Shown: positions 1-5,267, counted from the stretch's first letter. The stretch: 8,630 nucleotides of DNA from Elusimicrobiota bacterium (GCA_028869495.1 JAGWRY010000027.1:1-8630), one strand, 5' to 3'. Made by a program: numbers and translations. The notes: generated by a model from the sequence alone, not told the origin.

Positions 1-293
1 GCGTCGTCGAGCGCCGGCGCGGCCGGCGAGGGGGACAGCGCGGCGGACACGGTTTCCAGCGGGCGCGGGGCGAGGGCGGACGCGGCGGCGGGAGCCGCGG
101 CGGCGGCCGAGGCCTCGGAGGCGGCGCGGGCCGACTCGAAGACCTGGGCGGCGGCGGGCGCGCAGACGAGCTCGGGGGCGAGCGCGACGAGCGCGCCCAG
201 CAGGACGGGCGAAAGCCGGGGCTTGCGCCTCCCGTATCCTTTAGCGTCCCGAGTTCCCGGCGTCACCGCACCCCCCTGCGCGTGATCCGTCAT
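1..293 (-). CDS. Partial exported Ala/Pro-rich protein, N-terminus only
   Basis: An open minus-strand frame starts at ATG 293-291 and runs off the left edge, showing 97 residues. It has a basic n-region (GRRKPR, about residues 21-26), a hydrophobic stretch (about 27-41, LSPVLLGALVALAPE) and an APAAA-Q site near residues 46-50, which together read as a Sec signal peptide. The following residues are almost all Ala, Ser and Pro, typical of a low-complexity linker after export. The start is ambiguous: the ATG has no good Shine-Dalgarno, whereas an in-frame GTG at 266-264 (residue 10) is preceded by AGGGGGG at suitable spacing and gives a more normal n-region. A TACAAT box lies 15 nt before the ATG. 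The mature domain is outside the window, so no function can be given; secretion is inferred from the leader alone. Confidence 0.6.
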   Translation of the reverse strand, partial: MTDHAQGGAVTPGTRDAKGYGRRKPRLSPVLLGALVALAPELVCAPAAAQVFESARAASEASAAAAAPAAASALAPRPLETVSAALSPSPAAPALDD

Positions 294-308
294 GCGTCCG
301 TCACGAGG

Positions 309-314
309 ATTGTA
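309..314 (-). promoter_or_regulatory. Putative -10 box TACAAT for the exported-protein gene
   Basis: On the minus strand the sequence reads GCTACAAT, with the hexamer ending 15 nt before ATG 293. This places transcription start only a few bases ahead of the coding region. The same octamer GCTACAAT precedes the acyl-CoA dehydrogenase gene. No convincing -35 is seen. Confidence 0.4.
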
Positions 315-427
315 GCGGCGATGCGCCCCGGCCCCCAGGGACAAGGGGACCAGGGCGCGCGAGCATCGGGCCTAAGCCGGGGTGGGCCCTTCGGGGGAGT
401 CTTGTTGAGACCCGGTTTCAGCGTCCG

Positions 428-742
428 TCAGCGGACCAGGAACTCGTGCGGGGTCGAGATCAGCCAGCGGCCGTCGCGGGCGCGGGCGCGGGAGACGATC
501 TCGTACTCGCCGGGCTCGAAGCCGGTCCAATCGTACCACCAGTAGCCGCTGGCGCGGCGGCAGGGCTTCCAGTCCCCCTGGTTGATCGCGACCGAGACCT
601 CGTCGGCGGCGTCCGGGGCGGTGACGCGGAACGAGTAGTGCCGGGAGTTCACCGTCTCGTCCTGCTGGGGGTAGTCGATCTCCGGGCGGATCTCGAGAGC
701 GGTCCGGGCGGTCTTCACGGCGTTCTTGAGCGCGGTCTTCAT
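428..742 (-). CDS. Small Trp-rich beta-sandwich (Ig-like) protein, hypothetical
   Basis: This protein has 104 residues and starts at ATG 742-740, with GAGGA about 6 nt upstream. The open frame extends much further upstream, but that extension is Arg/Pro-rich shadow sequence antisense to the phosphoribosyltransferase. Residues 1-20 look like a short basic amphipathic helix, not a signal peptide. Residues 36-104 alternate in a beta pattern: SFRVTAP, then EVSVAINQGDWKPC, then GYWWYDWTGFEPGEYEIVSRARARDGRW. The pattern 'V.V.I..G.W..C....GYWWYDW...PGEYEI..RA.D..G.W' resembles Ig-like or E-set accessory domains, such as the sulfite-oxidase dimerisation domain or carbohydrate-binding early-set domains. 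That resemblance is a judgement by eye. No catalytic motif is visible. It is divergent from the phosphoribosyltransferase gene and shares its AT-rich promoter region. Function is unknown; the gene call is solid. Confidence 0.75.
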   Translation of the reverse strand: MKTALKNAVKTARTALEIRPEIDYPQQDETVNSRHYSFRVTAPDAADEVSVAINQGDWKPCRRASGYWWYDWTGFEPGEYEIVSRARARDGRWLISTPHEFLVR

Positions 743-777
743 GTCTTTTCCTCGCTTTCCGCGGCGGGGCCGCGGCT

Positions 778-783
778 TATAAT
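778..783 (+). promoter_or_regulatory. Consensus -10 TATAAT for the phosphoribosyltransferase-hydrolase operon
   Basis: A perfect TATAAT stands in a short AT island (777-787) inside otherwise GC-rich DNA. It would start transcription near 790 and leave a leader of about 75 nt before ATG 865. No good -35 is visible 17 bp upstream (CTTTCC at 755-760). Confidence 0.5.
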
Positions 784-787
784 TATC
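782..787 (-). promoter_or_regulatory. Putative -10 GATAAT for the Ig-like gene, overlapping the divergent promoter
   Basis: The reverse strand of the same AT island reads GATAATTATAAG. GATAAT at 787-782 would start transcription near 775, about 33 nt before ATG 742. The two -10 boxes share two base pairs, so the two divergent genes probably cannot fire from both at once. Confidence 0.35.
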
Positions 788-864
788 GTCAGAACGGCAC
801 GCAACGCTCCGGCCCCGACGGGGGGCGAGCCGTTCCGTTGCGCCGCGCGCGGGAAGGAGGCGGG

Positions 865-1509
865 ATGGCTCTCTTTCGGGACCGACGCGAGGCGGCGGAA
901 CTTCTGGCCGACCGGCTGAGGCGCTACGCCGGGCGCAAGGACGCGGTCGTGCTGGCGGTGCCGCGCGGCGGACTGCCGATCGGCGCGGTCGTCGCGCGCG
1001 AGCTCGGCCTGCCCCTCGACGTGATCCTGACGAAGAAGATCGGGCATCCGGAGAATCCGGAGTTCGCGATCGGCGCGGTGTCCCTCGGCGCGGAGGACGT
1101 CGACGAGCAGGCGGTCGCGCGCGAGGGCGTCTCCCGCGCCTGGATCGCGGCGGAGACCGCGCGCCTGCGCGCCGTCCTGCGCGAGCGCGCCCGCTTCTAC
1201 CGCGGCGCCGCGCCGCCGGTCCCGCTCGCCGGGCGCACGGCGATCGTCGTCGACGACGGGATCGCGACCGGGAGGACCCTGCGGGCGGCGCTGGCGCCGC
1301 TCCGGCGCGAGGGGGTCCGCCGCGTCGTCGTCGCGGCGCCGGTCGCCCCGCCCGACGCGGTCCGGCGGCTCGCGGAGGAGGCCGACGAGGTCGTCGTCCT
1401 CGACCAGCCGGAGGACTTCGCGGCGATCGGGCAGTTCTACGAGGACTTCTCTCAAGTCTCGGACGCGGAGGCGGCCGCGCTGCTGCGCGGCGCCGGGGAG
1501 GCGCGATGA
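865..1509 (+). CDS. Phosphoribosyltransferase-domain protein (PRTase type I fold)
   Basis: This cytoplasmic protein has 214 residues, with ATG 865 preceded by AAGGAGG at a 4-nt spacing. It carries type I phosphoribosyltransferase landmarks: AVPRGGLPIGAVVAREL at residues 31-47, KK at 57-58, and the PRPP-binding loop VVDDGIATGRT at 128-138 with its acidic pair D130-D131. The conserved N-terminal FRDRREAAELLADRL and the ENPEFAIGAV segment (63-72) match the stand-alone PRTase family that sits beside, or is fused to, dienelactone hydrolase-like domains. The acceptor base is not predictable from sequence. A purine or pyrimidine salvage role is not shown, and members of this family are generally of unknown substrate. 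The stop overlaps the next gene's start (ATGA, 1506-1509), so the two are probably translationally coupled. Confidence 0.88.
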   Translation: MALFRDRREAAELLADRLRRYAGRKDAVVLAVPRGGLPIGAVVARELGLPLDVILTKKIGHPENPEFAIGAVSLGAEDVDEQAVAREGVSRAWIAAETARLRAVLRERARFYRGAAPPVPLAGRTAIVVDDGIATGRTLRAALAPLRREGVRRVVVAAPVAPPDAVRRLAEEADEVVVLDQPEDFAAIGQFYEDFSQVSDAEAAALLRGAGEAR

Positions 1510-2171
1510 CGACCAGGACTTCTTCGGGAGCGAGGGCGGTGAAGGTCGAGGCGGCGGGGACGCTGCTGGACGGCGACCTGGCCGTGCCCGAGGGCGCGCG
1601 CGGGGTCGTCCTCTTCGCGCACGGCAGCGGCAGCGGGCGCCTGAGCCCGCGCAACCGCTACGTCGCCGGCGAGCTCAACCGCGCCGGGCTGGCGACGCTC
1701 CTCCTCGACCTGCTGACGCCGGGCGAGGAGGAGCTCGACGACGCGACGGCCGAACTGCGCTTCGACATCCCGTTCCTCGCGCGCCGGCTGTCGTCGGCGT
1801 CGGACTGGCTGAAGTCGCGCCCGCAGACGCGCGACCTGCCGCTCGGCTACTTCGGCGCGAGCACGGGGGCGGCCGCGGCGCTGACGGCCGCGTCGCGGCG
1901 CCAGGACGTTTTCGCGGTCGTCTCGCGCGGCGGGCGCCCGGATCTGGCGGGCGACGCGCTGACGCGCGTCGAGTCTCCGACCCTGCTGATCGTCGGCGGC
2001 CGCGACGTCCCGGTGCTGGGCCTCAACGAGGAGGCGGCCCGCCGCCTGCACGCCGAGAACCGCGTCGAGATCGTGCCGGGGGCGACCCATCTCTTCGAGG
2101 AGCCCGGCGCTTTGGAGGAGGTCGCGCGCCTGGCCGCGGACTGGTTCGCCGCGCGCCTTCCGCCGCGCTGA
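1506..2171 (+). CDS. Alpha/beta hydrolase, dienelactone hydrolase-like
   Basis: This protein has 221 residues. Its start overlaps the upstream stop by 4 nt, with GGGGAGG at 1495-1501 as ribosome binding site. It shows a complete hydrolase triad: nucleophile Ser119 in the elbow GASTG (117-121), Asp167 in IVGGRD, and His195 in PGATHLF. The oxyanion-region motif is FAHGSGSG (37-44). No signal peptide is present, so it should act in the cytoplasm on an ester, lactone or thioester that cannot be named. In several bacteria this domain and the preceding phosphoribosyltransferase form one polypeptide; from memory, mycobacterial Rv0571c is such a fusion. That strengthens the case that the two proteins work together here. 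A chain of about 220 residues without extra domains is normal for the family. Confidence 0.88.
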   Translation: MTTRTSSGARAVKVEAAGTLLDGDLAVPEGARGVVLFAHGSGSGRLSPRNRYVAGELNRAGLATLLLDLLTPGEEELDDATAELRFDIPFLARRLSSASDWLKSRPQTRDLPLGYFGASTGAAAALTAASRRQDVFAVVSRGGRPDLAGDALTRVESPTLLIVGGRDVPVLGLNEEAARRLHAENRVEIVPGATHLFEEPGALEEVARLAADWFAARLPPR

Positions 2172-2188
2172 CGTCTTGCGCGGACGTC
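2170..2188. repeat. Two GACGTC palindromes between hydrolase and kinase genes
   Basis: The self-complementary hexamer GACGTC occurs at 2170-2175 and 2183-2188, with centres 13 bp apart. The first copy overlaps the hydrolase stop codon and the second lies between the candidate -35 and -10 of the kinase promoter. They can also fold as a 6-bp hairpin with a 7-nt loop. An operator pair or a weak hairpin are both possible. There is no T-tract typical of a terminator. Confidence 0.4.
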
Positions 2189-2210
2189 GTCCTATTATTA
2201 CTATTATTAC
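2176..2210 (+). promoter_or_regulatory. Promoter of the receiver-histidine kinase gene with tandem TATTATTAC repeat
   Basis: TTGCGC (2176-2181), a 17-bp spacer and TACTAT (2199-2204) form a plausible promoter whose start site would fall on or next to ATG 2212. The AT-rich part is two perfect copies of TATTATTAC (2193-2201 and 2202-2210), which also offer two TATTAT hexamers. No Shine-Dalgarno precedes the ATG, which fits a leaderless or near-leaderless transcript. Confidence 0.45.
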
Positions 2211-2211
2211 G

Positions 2212-3363
2212 ATGAATCCCGAGCGCGCCGCCCCGCCGCCCCGCCCGCGGGTCCTGCTGATCGAGGACGACGACGCCTTCGCCGGCATCGTGCGCTGGTG
2301 GCTGGCCGGCGGAGACGACGGCGTCGAGCTCGAACGGCGCGCGACGCTCGCCGAGGGCTTGCGGCGCCTCGCCGAGGGCGGCGTCGACCTGCTCCTGCTG
2401 GACCTGGTCCTGCCCGACGGCGGGGGCTGGGACACCTTCGCCGCGGTCTCCGAGCGCTTCCCGCGCCTGCCCGTCGTCGTGCTGACGGGCCTGGCCGGCG
2501 AGGGCCTCGGGATCCGCGCGATCCAGCGCGGCGCGCAGGACTATCTGGTCAAGGGCCGCGCCGACGGCGAGACGCTGAGGCGCGCGGTCCGCTATGCGAT
2601 CGAGCGCCGCGGGCTCCTGCGCCGCGAGGAGGACTTCTTCCACGACGTGAACCACGAACTGCGCGCCCCGCTGTCGGTCCTGCGCGGCGCGCTGGCGGCC
2701 CTGTCCGCGGGGGGGGAGCCGCTCGACGACGAGCGCGGCGAGCTCCTGCGGATCGCGGACGCGAGCGCGCGCCAGCTGACGGCCCTGCTCGACGACCTCG
2801 TCGAGTTCGCGCGCGCGGACATGGACAAGCTGGCCGTCGAGCTTCGCCCGGAGCGCCTCGACGAGCTCCTGCGCGAGACCATCCGCGCTTTCTCCGCGGC
2901 GGCCGCGGAGAAGAGGATCGTGCTCGCGACCGAGCTGCCGTCGCGCCTGCCCCTCGCGCTGGCCGACCCGGTGCGCACGCGGCAGATCCTGCACAACCTG
3001 ACGGCCAACGCGATCAAGTTCACCCCGTCCGGCGGACGCGTCGTGCTGAGCGCCGGGCGCTGGGACGAGGACCCGCGCTTCCTGCGCGTCTCGGTCTGCG
3101 ACACGGGCCCGGGCGTGGACGCGCGCCAGGCGGAGAAGTTCTTCGAGCGCGGCTTCCAGGGAGGCAGCGAGCGGGACCGCCGTCCGGGCCTGGGCATCGG
3201 CCTCTACGTCTGCCGCCGGCTGGCGGCGCTCCAGGGCGGCCGCATCTGGGCGGAGACCCGCGGCGCCGGGGGAGCCTTCTGCTTCACCGTCCCGGCCGCC
3301 GAAAAAGGAAGCAGGACGGTCGTTCGGCCGTCCTGCCGTCCTCGCGGAGCGCCTACTCAGTGA
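2212..3363 (+). CDS. Soluble hybrid: receiver domain followed by histidine kinase
   Basis: This protein has 383 residues. ATG 2212 was chosen because the 12 extra in-frame codons from 2176 translate promoter sequence. Residues 12-130 are a receiver domain: acidic pocket E18-D19-D20, phospho-acceptor D64 in LLLLDLVLPDG, T92 in VVLTG, K114 in YLVKG. Residues 140-205 are a HisKA helix pair with acceptor His148 in NHELRAPL. Residues 245-362 are the ATPase domain: N-box NLTANAIKF (262-270), G1 DTGPGV (297-302), G2 GLGIGLY (326-332). No membrane segment or PAS/GAF sensor is present, so input probably comes by phosphotransfer or binding at the N-terminal receiver. No separate response regulator lies nearby, so its partner is elsewhere. 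The last 20 or so residues are encoded by a strong inverted repeat and look non-conserved; the fold should end near residue 362. Confidence 0.93.
   Translation: MNPERAAPPPRPRVLLIEDDDAFAGIVRWWLAGGDDGVELERRATLAEGLRRLAEGGVDLLLLDLVLPDGGGWDTFAAVSERFPRLPVVVLTGLAGEGLGIRAIQRGAQDYLVKGRADGETLRRAVRYAIERRGLLRREEDFFHDVNHELRAPLSVLRGALAALSAGGEPLDDERGELLRIADASARQLTALLDDLVEFARADMDKLAVELRPERLDELLRETIRAFSAAAAEKRIVLATELPSRLPLALADPVRTRQILHNLTANAIKFTPSGGRVVLSAGRWDEDPRFLRVSVCDTGPGVDARQAEKFFERGFQGGSERDRRPGLGIGLYVCRRLAALQGGRIWAETRGAGGAFCFTVPAAEKGSRTVVRPSCRPRGAPTQ
3301..3336 (-). terminator. Rho-independent terminator reading on the minus strand, inside the kinase 3' end
   Basis: A perfect 9-bp stem pairs 3311-3319 (GCAGGACGG) with 3328-3336 (CCGTCCTGC) across an 8-nt loop. 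On the minus strand it is followed at once by TTCCTTTTTC (3310-3301). The T-tract is on the minus-strand side only, so it should stop transcripts coming from the transporter side. It lies antisense to the last codons of the kinase gene. Confidence 0.6.
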
Positions 3364-3515
3364 CCCATTGCGAGCCGGGCCTTCGGCGGCTTCCGTTGCG
3401 TCTCGCGTAGGCCCCTCACTCGGGGGGCTCTGCGGGAGCGGGGGGCTTTCGCCCGTTTCTCCCGCTCTCGCCCATCAATGGCGCAACGCTTCGACCCCTT
3501 CCGTCGAGGGAGACC

Positions 3516-3531
3516 GCCCGAAAGCCCGAAA
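3516..3531. repeat. Tandem 8-mer GCCCGAAA x2
   Basis: Two adjacent perfect copies of GCCCGAAA lie at 3516-3523 and 3524-3531. They form the apical part of the 3501-3543 stem in the candidate structured RNA. Confidence 0.6.
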
Positions 3532-3601
3532 GTGTCCCGACGGCGCAGGCCGTGCATCGGTGGATGGCGCTGCTGACGGGCGGCGCACGGCGGCCCAGAG
3601 A

Positions 3602-4903
3602 TTACGGGGAGGAGGTTGGGACCGGGGAGGCGAGGGCCTCGGGATAATGCCGCGTCAGGAAGCTCGCCGCCTCCTCGGGCGTCGCGTTCATGAACTCCCC
3701 GAAACGCGGGATGAGGAACAGAAGGGGGGTCAGCGCGATCAGGACGAGACCCATGAGGACCATCGCGGCGTTGAGGCCCAGCGCGGAGATGAGGAGGCCT
3801 GCGCCCGCGACGCCCAGCGGGGCGATGCCGCCGCACAGAAAGGCCATGATCGCCCCGACCCGCGCGAGGTGCGAGTCGGGGACGGTCAGAGAGATCTGCG
3901 TGTTGAGCGGGATGTTGGCCCAGGTCGCGGCGATGCCGATCCAGAAGAGGACGCTCAGCGGCAGCAGCACGTTGGGGACCCGGGGCAGGATCGCGATCCC
4001 GACGCCCATCATCGCGAGCGCGGTGATCGTCAGGCGATGCGAGCGCAGGCGCGCCAGGAGCGCGCCGACCGTCACCGCGCCGACGATCGCCCCGAGGCCC
4101 ATGCTGCTCTCCAGGCTGCCGAGGAACCATGCGGGCAGGCCTCGTCCCTGCTTGACCAGCACCGGCAGGACGATGCCGAGGGGCGAGGCGGCGAGGTTCA
4201 TGAACATTGCGACGACGCAGATCCAAAAAAGGACCGGAGTGCGGCGGATGAGGCGGACGCCGCCCGCCAGGTCGGCGCGCCAGCGCGAGAAGCTCGCCGC
4301 GCCCTCGGCGCCGGCCGGCCGCGTCGAGACCCGGATGGCGGCGCACGAGGCCGACGACGCCAAAAACGACAACGCGTCGGCGAGGAACGCTCCGAAGACT
4401 CCCGTGACGCTCACCACGACTCCGCCCAGGACGCCGCCCGCCACGCTCGCCAGCGAGTCGACCGCCTGGGTCTGGCGGAGGGCCTTCTGCAGCTGCGCGC
4501 GATCGACGAGCTGCGGAACGATGGCCGAGGCGGCGGCGGAAAACAGCGCCCCGCCGACGGCGCTGAGCGCGTAGATCGTCGTCAGGAGGACCGCGTCGTA
4601 GCGGTCGAACCAGACCATGGCGGCGATCGCCGCCGAACAGACGAAGCGCCATAGATCCGCGATCAGGATCAATCGCTTGCGCGGGAAGCGGTCGGCCAGC
4701 GGCCCCATCAGCGGCAGGAGGATCACGCGCACCGCCATCGCCGGTGCGATCACCGCCGACATCTGAGCCGCCGAGCCTGTCTTGTCGAGCACCCACCAGG
4801 CCAGCGCGATGCCGCCGCAGCTGCTGCCCAGCAGGGACAGGAGTTGGCCGAGGCGGTACAGCCAGAAGTCGCGTCCCAGGGAGAAATCGAAAAAGTCTGT
4901 CAT
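3602..4903 (-). CDS. MFS transporter, EntS/MFS_3-type exporter
   Basis: This inner-membrane protein has 433 residues, of the size and pattern of a 12-span major facilitator. Hydrophobic segments recur through the chain (for example about 15-38, 48-68, 76-98, 105-128, 150-190, 224-250, 262-285, 290-308, 312-330, 347-398). The cytoplasmic motif A between spans 2 and 3 is present as GPLADRFPRKRLIL (67-80), and a polar central loop lies at about 191-222. The N-terminal pattern (FWLYRLGQLLSLLGSS, then ALAWWVLDKTGSA) is typical of the enterobactin-exporter-like MFS_3 group, which exports siderophores, drugs or macrolides. The substrate here is not predictable: no biosynthesis genes or regulator adjoin it. 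Upstream of ATG 4903 there is no clear Shine-Dalgarno. The gene converges on the kinase gene and its transcript likely ends at the terminator near 3301. Confidence 0.9.
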   Translation of the reverse strand: MTDFFDFSLGRDFWLYRLGQLLSLLGSSCGGIALAWWVLDKTGSAAQMSAVIAPAMAVRVILLPLMGPLADRFPRKRLILIADLWRFVCSAAIAAMVWFDRYDAVLLTTIYALSAVGGALFSAAASAIVPQLVDRAQLQKALRQTQAVDSLASVAGGVLGGVVVSVTGVFGAFLADALSFLASSASCAAIRVSTRPAGAEGAASFSRWRADLAGGVRLIRRTPVLFWICVVAMFMNLAASPLGIVLPVLVKQGRGLPAWFLGSLESSMGLGAIVGAVTVGALLARLRSHRLTITALAMMGVGIAILPRVPNVLLPLSVLFWIGIAATWANIPLNTQISLTVPDSHLARVGAIMAFLCGGIAPLGVAGAGLLISALGLNAAMVLMGLVLIALTPLLFLIPRFGEFMNATPEEAASFLTRHYPEALASPVPTSSP

Positions 4904-4924
4904 GGCCGCGTCTCGGGTCCGGCT

Positions 4925-4930
4925 AGACTA
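4925..4930 (-). promoter_or_regulatory. Possible -10 TAGTCT for the MFS gene
   Basis: On the minus strand GATAGTCT at 4932-4925 lies 21 nt before ATG 4903 in the 90-bp space shared with the divergent tRNA gene. It has four of six consensus bases and no evident -35, so it is a weak call. Confidence 0.25.
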
Positions 4931-4978
4931 TCAAACTGCGGCCCGAGTCGCCGAAGGGCGAGCTCCAAAATTTCTTTG

Positions 4979-4984
4979 TAAACT
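4979..4984 (+). promoter_or_regulatory. Possible -10 TAAACT for tRNA-Thr
   Basis: The stretch 4967-4984 is AT-rich in GC-rich surroundings. TAAACT, preceded by TG, ends 9 nt before the first base of the tRNA, a usual distance for a tRNA promoter with a very short 5' leader. No clear -35 is seen. Confidence 0.35.
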
Positions 4985-4993
4985 CAGACGGAC

Positions 4994-5065
4994 GCCCGCG
5001 TAGCTCAGCGGTAGAGCAACCGCCTTGTAAGCGGTAGGCCGCCGGTTCGATCCCGGCCGCGGGCT
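4994..5065 (+). tRNA. tRNA-Thr (anticodon TGT)
   Basis: A complete 72-nt cloverleaf can be drawn by hand. Acceptor 4994-5000 pairs with 5058-5064 in 7 perfect pairs, and the discriminator is T5065. The D stem is 5003-5006 with 5014-5017, around AGCGGTA. The anticodon stem is 5019-5023 with 5031-5035, and the 7-nt loop CTTGTAA places TGT at 5026-5028, so it reads ACA and, by wobble, other Thr codons. The variable loop is 5 nt. The T arm is 5041-5057 with loop TTCGATC. The 3' CCA is not encoded (GAC follows), so a CCA-adding enzyme must complete it. No integrase or repeated 3' end is seen, so there is no sign of use as an attachment site. Confidence 0.96.
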
Positions 5066-5099
5066 GACATTTTGGGGGACTTCCGCGCACTCATCTCCG

Positions 5100-5116
5100 G
5101 GACGCGAGACGCGTCC
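5100..5116 (+). other. Hairpin abutting the ribosome binding site of the small membrane protein gene
   Basis: A perfect 7-bp stem pairs GGACGCG (5100-5106) with CGCGTCC (5110-5116) over a 3-nt loop. It ends at the base before the Shine-Dalgarno GAGGAGG (5117-5123). It could be the 3' boundary of the tRNA transcript, though it has no T-tract, or a translational control stem for the next gene. Confidence 0.4.
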
Positions 5117-5128
5117 GAGGAGGTCGTC

Positions 5129-5260
5129 ATGTCGATGATGTGCGCGATGGGAGCCTGCAAGGCCAAGTCCGGCGCCTGCGGCCACGAGAAGCTGATGATG
5201 CTGGCGATGGCGGTCGCGCTGGCCGCCGGGGCGTTCCTGCTCTTCAAGCATTTCGCCTGA
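5129..5260 (+). CDS. Small Cys-containing single-span membrane protein, 43 aa
   Basis: ATG 5129 has a strong Shine-Dalgarno, GAGGAGG, 5 nt upstream, which picks this start over an in-frame ATG at 5072 that lies just after the tRNA. The N-terminal 20 residues hold C5, C10, C17 and H19 (MCAMGACKAKSGACGHEK), a spacing that could bind a metal ion or form disulfides. Residues 22-40 are one hydrophobic helix (LMMLAMAVALAAGAFLLF), followed by KHFA. There is no cleavage site, so it should stay as a membrane-anchored small protein; positive charges flank both ends, so topology is uncertain. I do not recognise a family. The gene sits alone between the tRNA and a perfect 14-bp hairpin, which makes it look like a self-contained unit. 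The reality of the gene rests on the ribosome binding site and the coherent Cys-plus-helix design. Confidence 0.6.
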   Translation: MSMMCAMGACKAKSGACGHEKLMMLAMAVALAAGAFLLFKHFA

Positions 5261-5267
5261 GCCGGGG

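Larger units (their letters stand above)
3301..3545 (-). ncRNA. Candidate structured RNA or structured 3' UTR, unclassified
   Basis: No protein gene is visible between the kinase stop (3363) and the transporter stop (3602), but inverted repeats crowd the stretch. Stems seen: 3501-3506 with 3538-3543; 3432-3438 with 3459-3465, which encloses 3443-3446 paired with 3451-3454; 3411-3415 with 3424-3428; 3370-3374 with 3402-3406, stacked directly on 3351-3356 with 3407-3412; and a possible long-range 7-bp pairing of 3394-3400 with 3482-3488, which would make a pseudoknot with the previous stem. On the minus strand the inner hairpin is GGGC-GAAA-GCCC, a GNRA tetraloop, and the element ends in the terminator at 3336-3301, so minus is the likely sense. 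I found no motif of RNase P RNA, tmRNA, SRP RNA or a riboswitch known to me. High GC content makes chance stems common, so confidence is limited. Confidence 0.35.

Noticed and set aside
743..1654. N-terminal extension of the Ig-like protein frame by about 300 codons
   Set aside because: The extension is Arg/Pro/Ala-rich antisense of the phosphoribosyltransferase and hydrolase genes. The ATG at 742 has a ribosome binding site and begins the plausible protein.
2176..2211. Upstream start at TTG 2176 for the receiver-kinase protein
   Set aside because: The extra codons translate the AT-rich promoter (IITIIT), and receiver domains normally begin soon after the chosen ATG.
3337..3600. Known RNA classes (RNase P RNA, tmRNA, SRP RNA, 6S, cyclic-di-GMP riboswitch) for the structured gap
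   Set aside because: I compared the conserved strings I remember for each class on both strands and found no adequate match; a GACGCAA string recalls the cyclic-di-GMP aptamer, but the rest does not fit.
3368..4654. Long plus-strand frame of 428 codons opposite the MFS gene
   Set aside because: It is charged, low in hydrophobic residues and has no recognisable motif. The minus strand encodes a complete MFS transporter with motif A.
4994..5065. tRNA gene as an integration site of a mobile element
   Set aside because: No integrase, no second copy of the tRNA 3' end, and no change in base composition beside it within the window.
4931..5251. Minus-strand frame of 106 codons containing the string RPGSNRRPTAYKAVALPLSY
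   Set aside because: This is the well-known false protein made by translating the antisense of a tRNA gene; it covers tRNA-Thr at 4994-5065.
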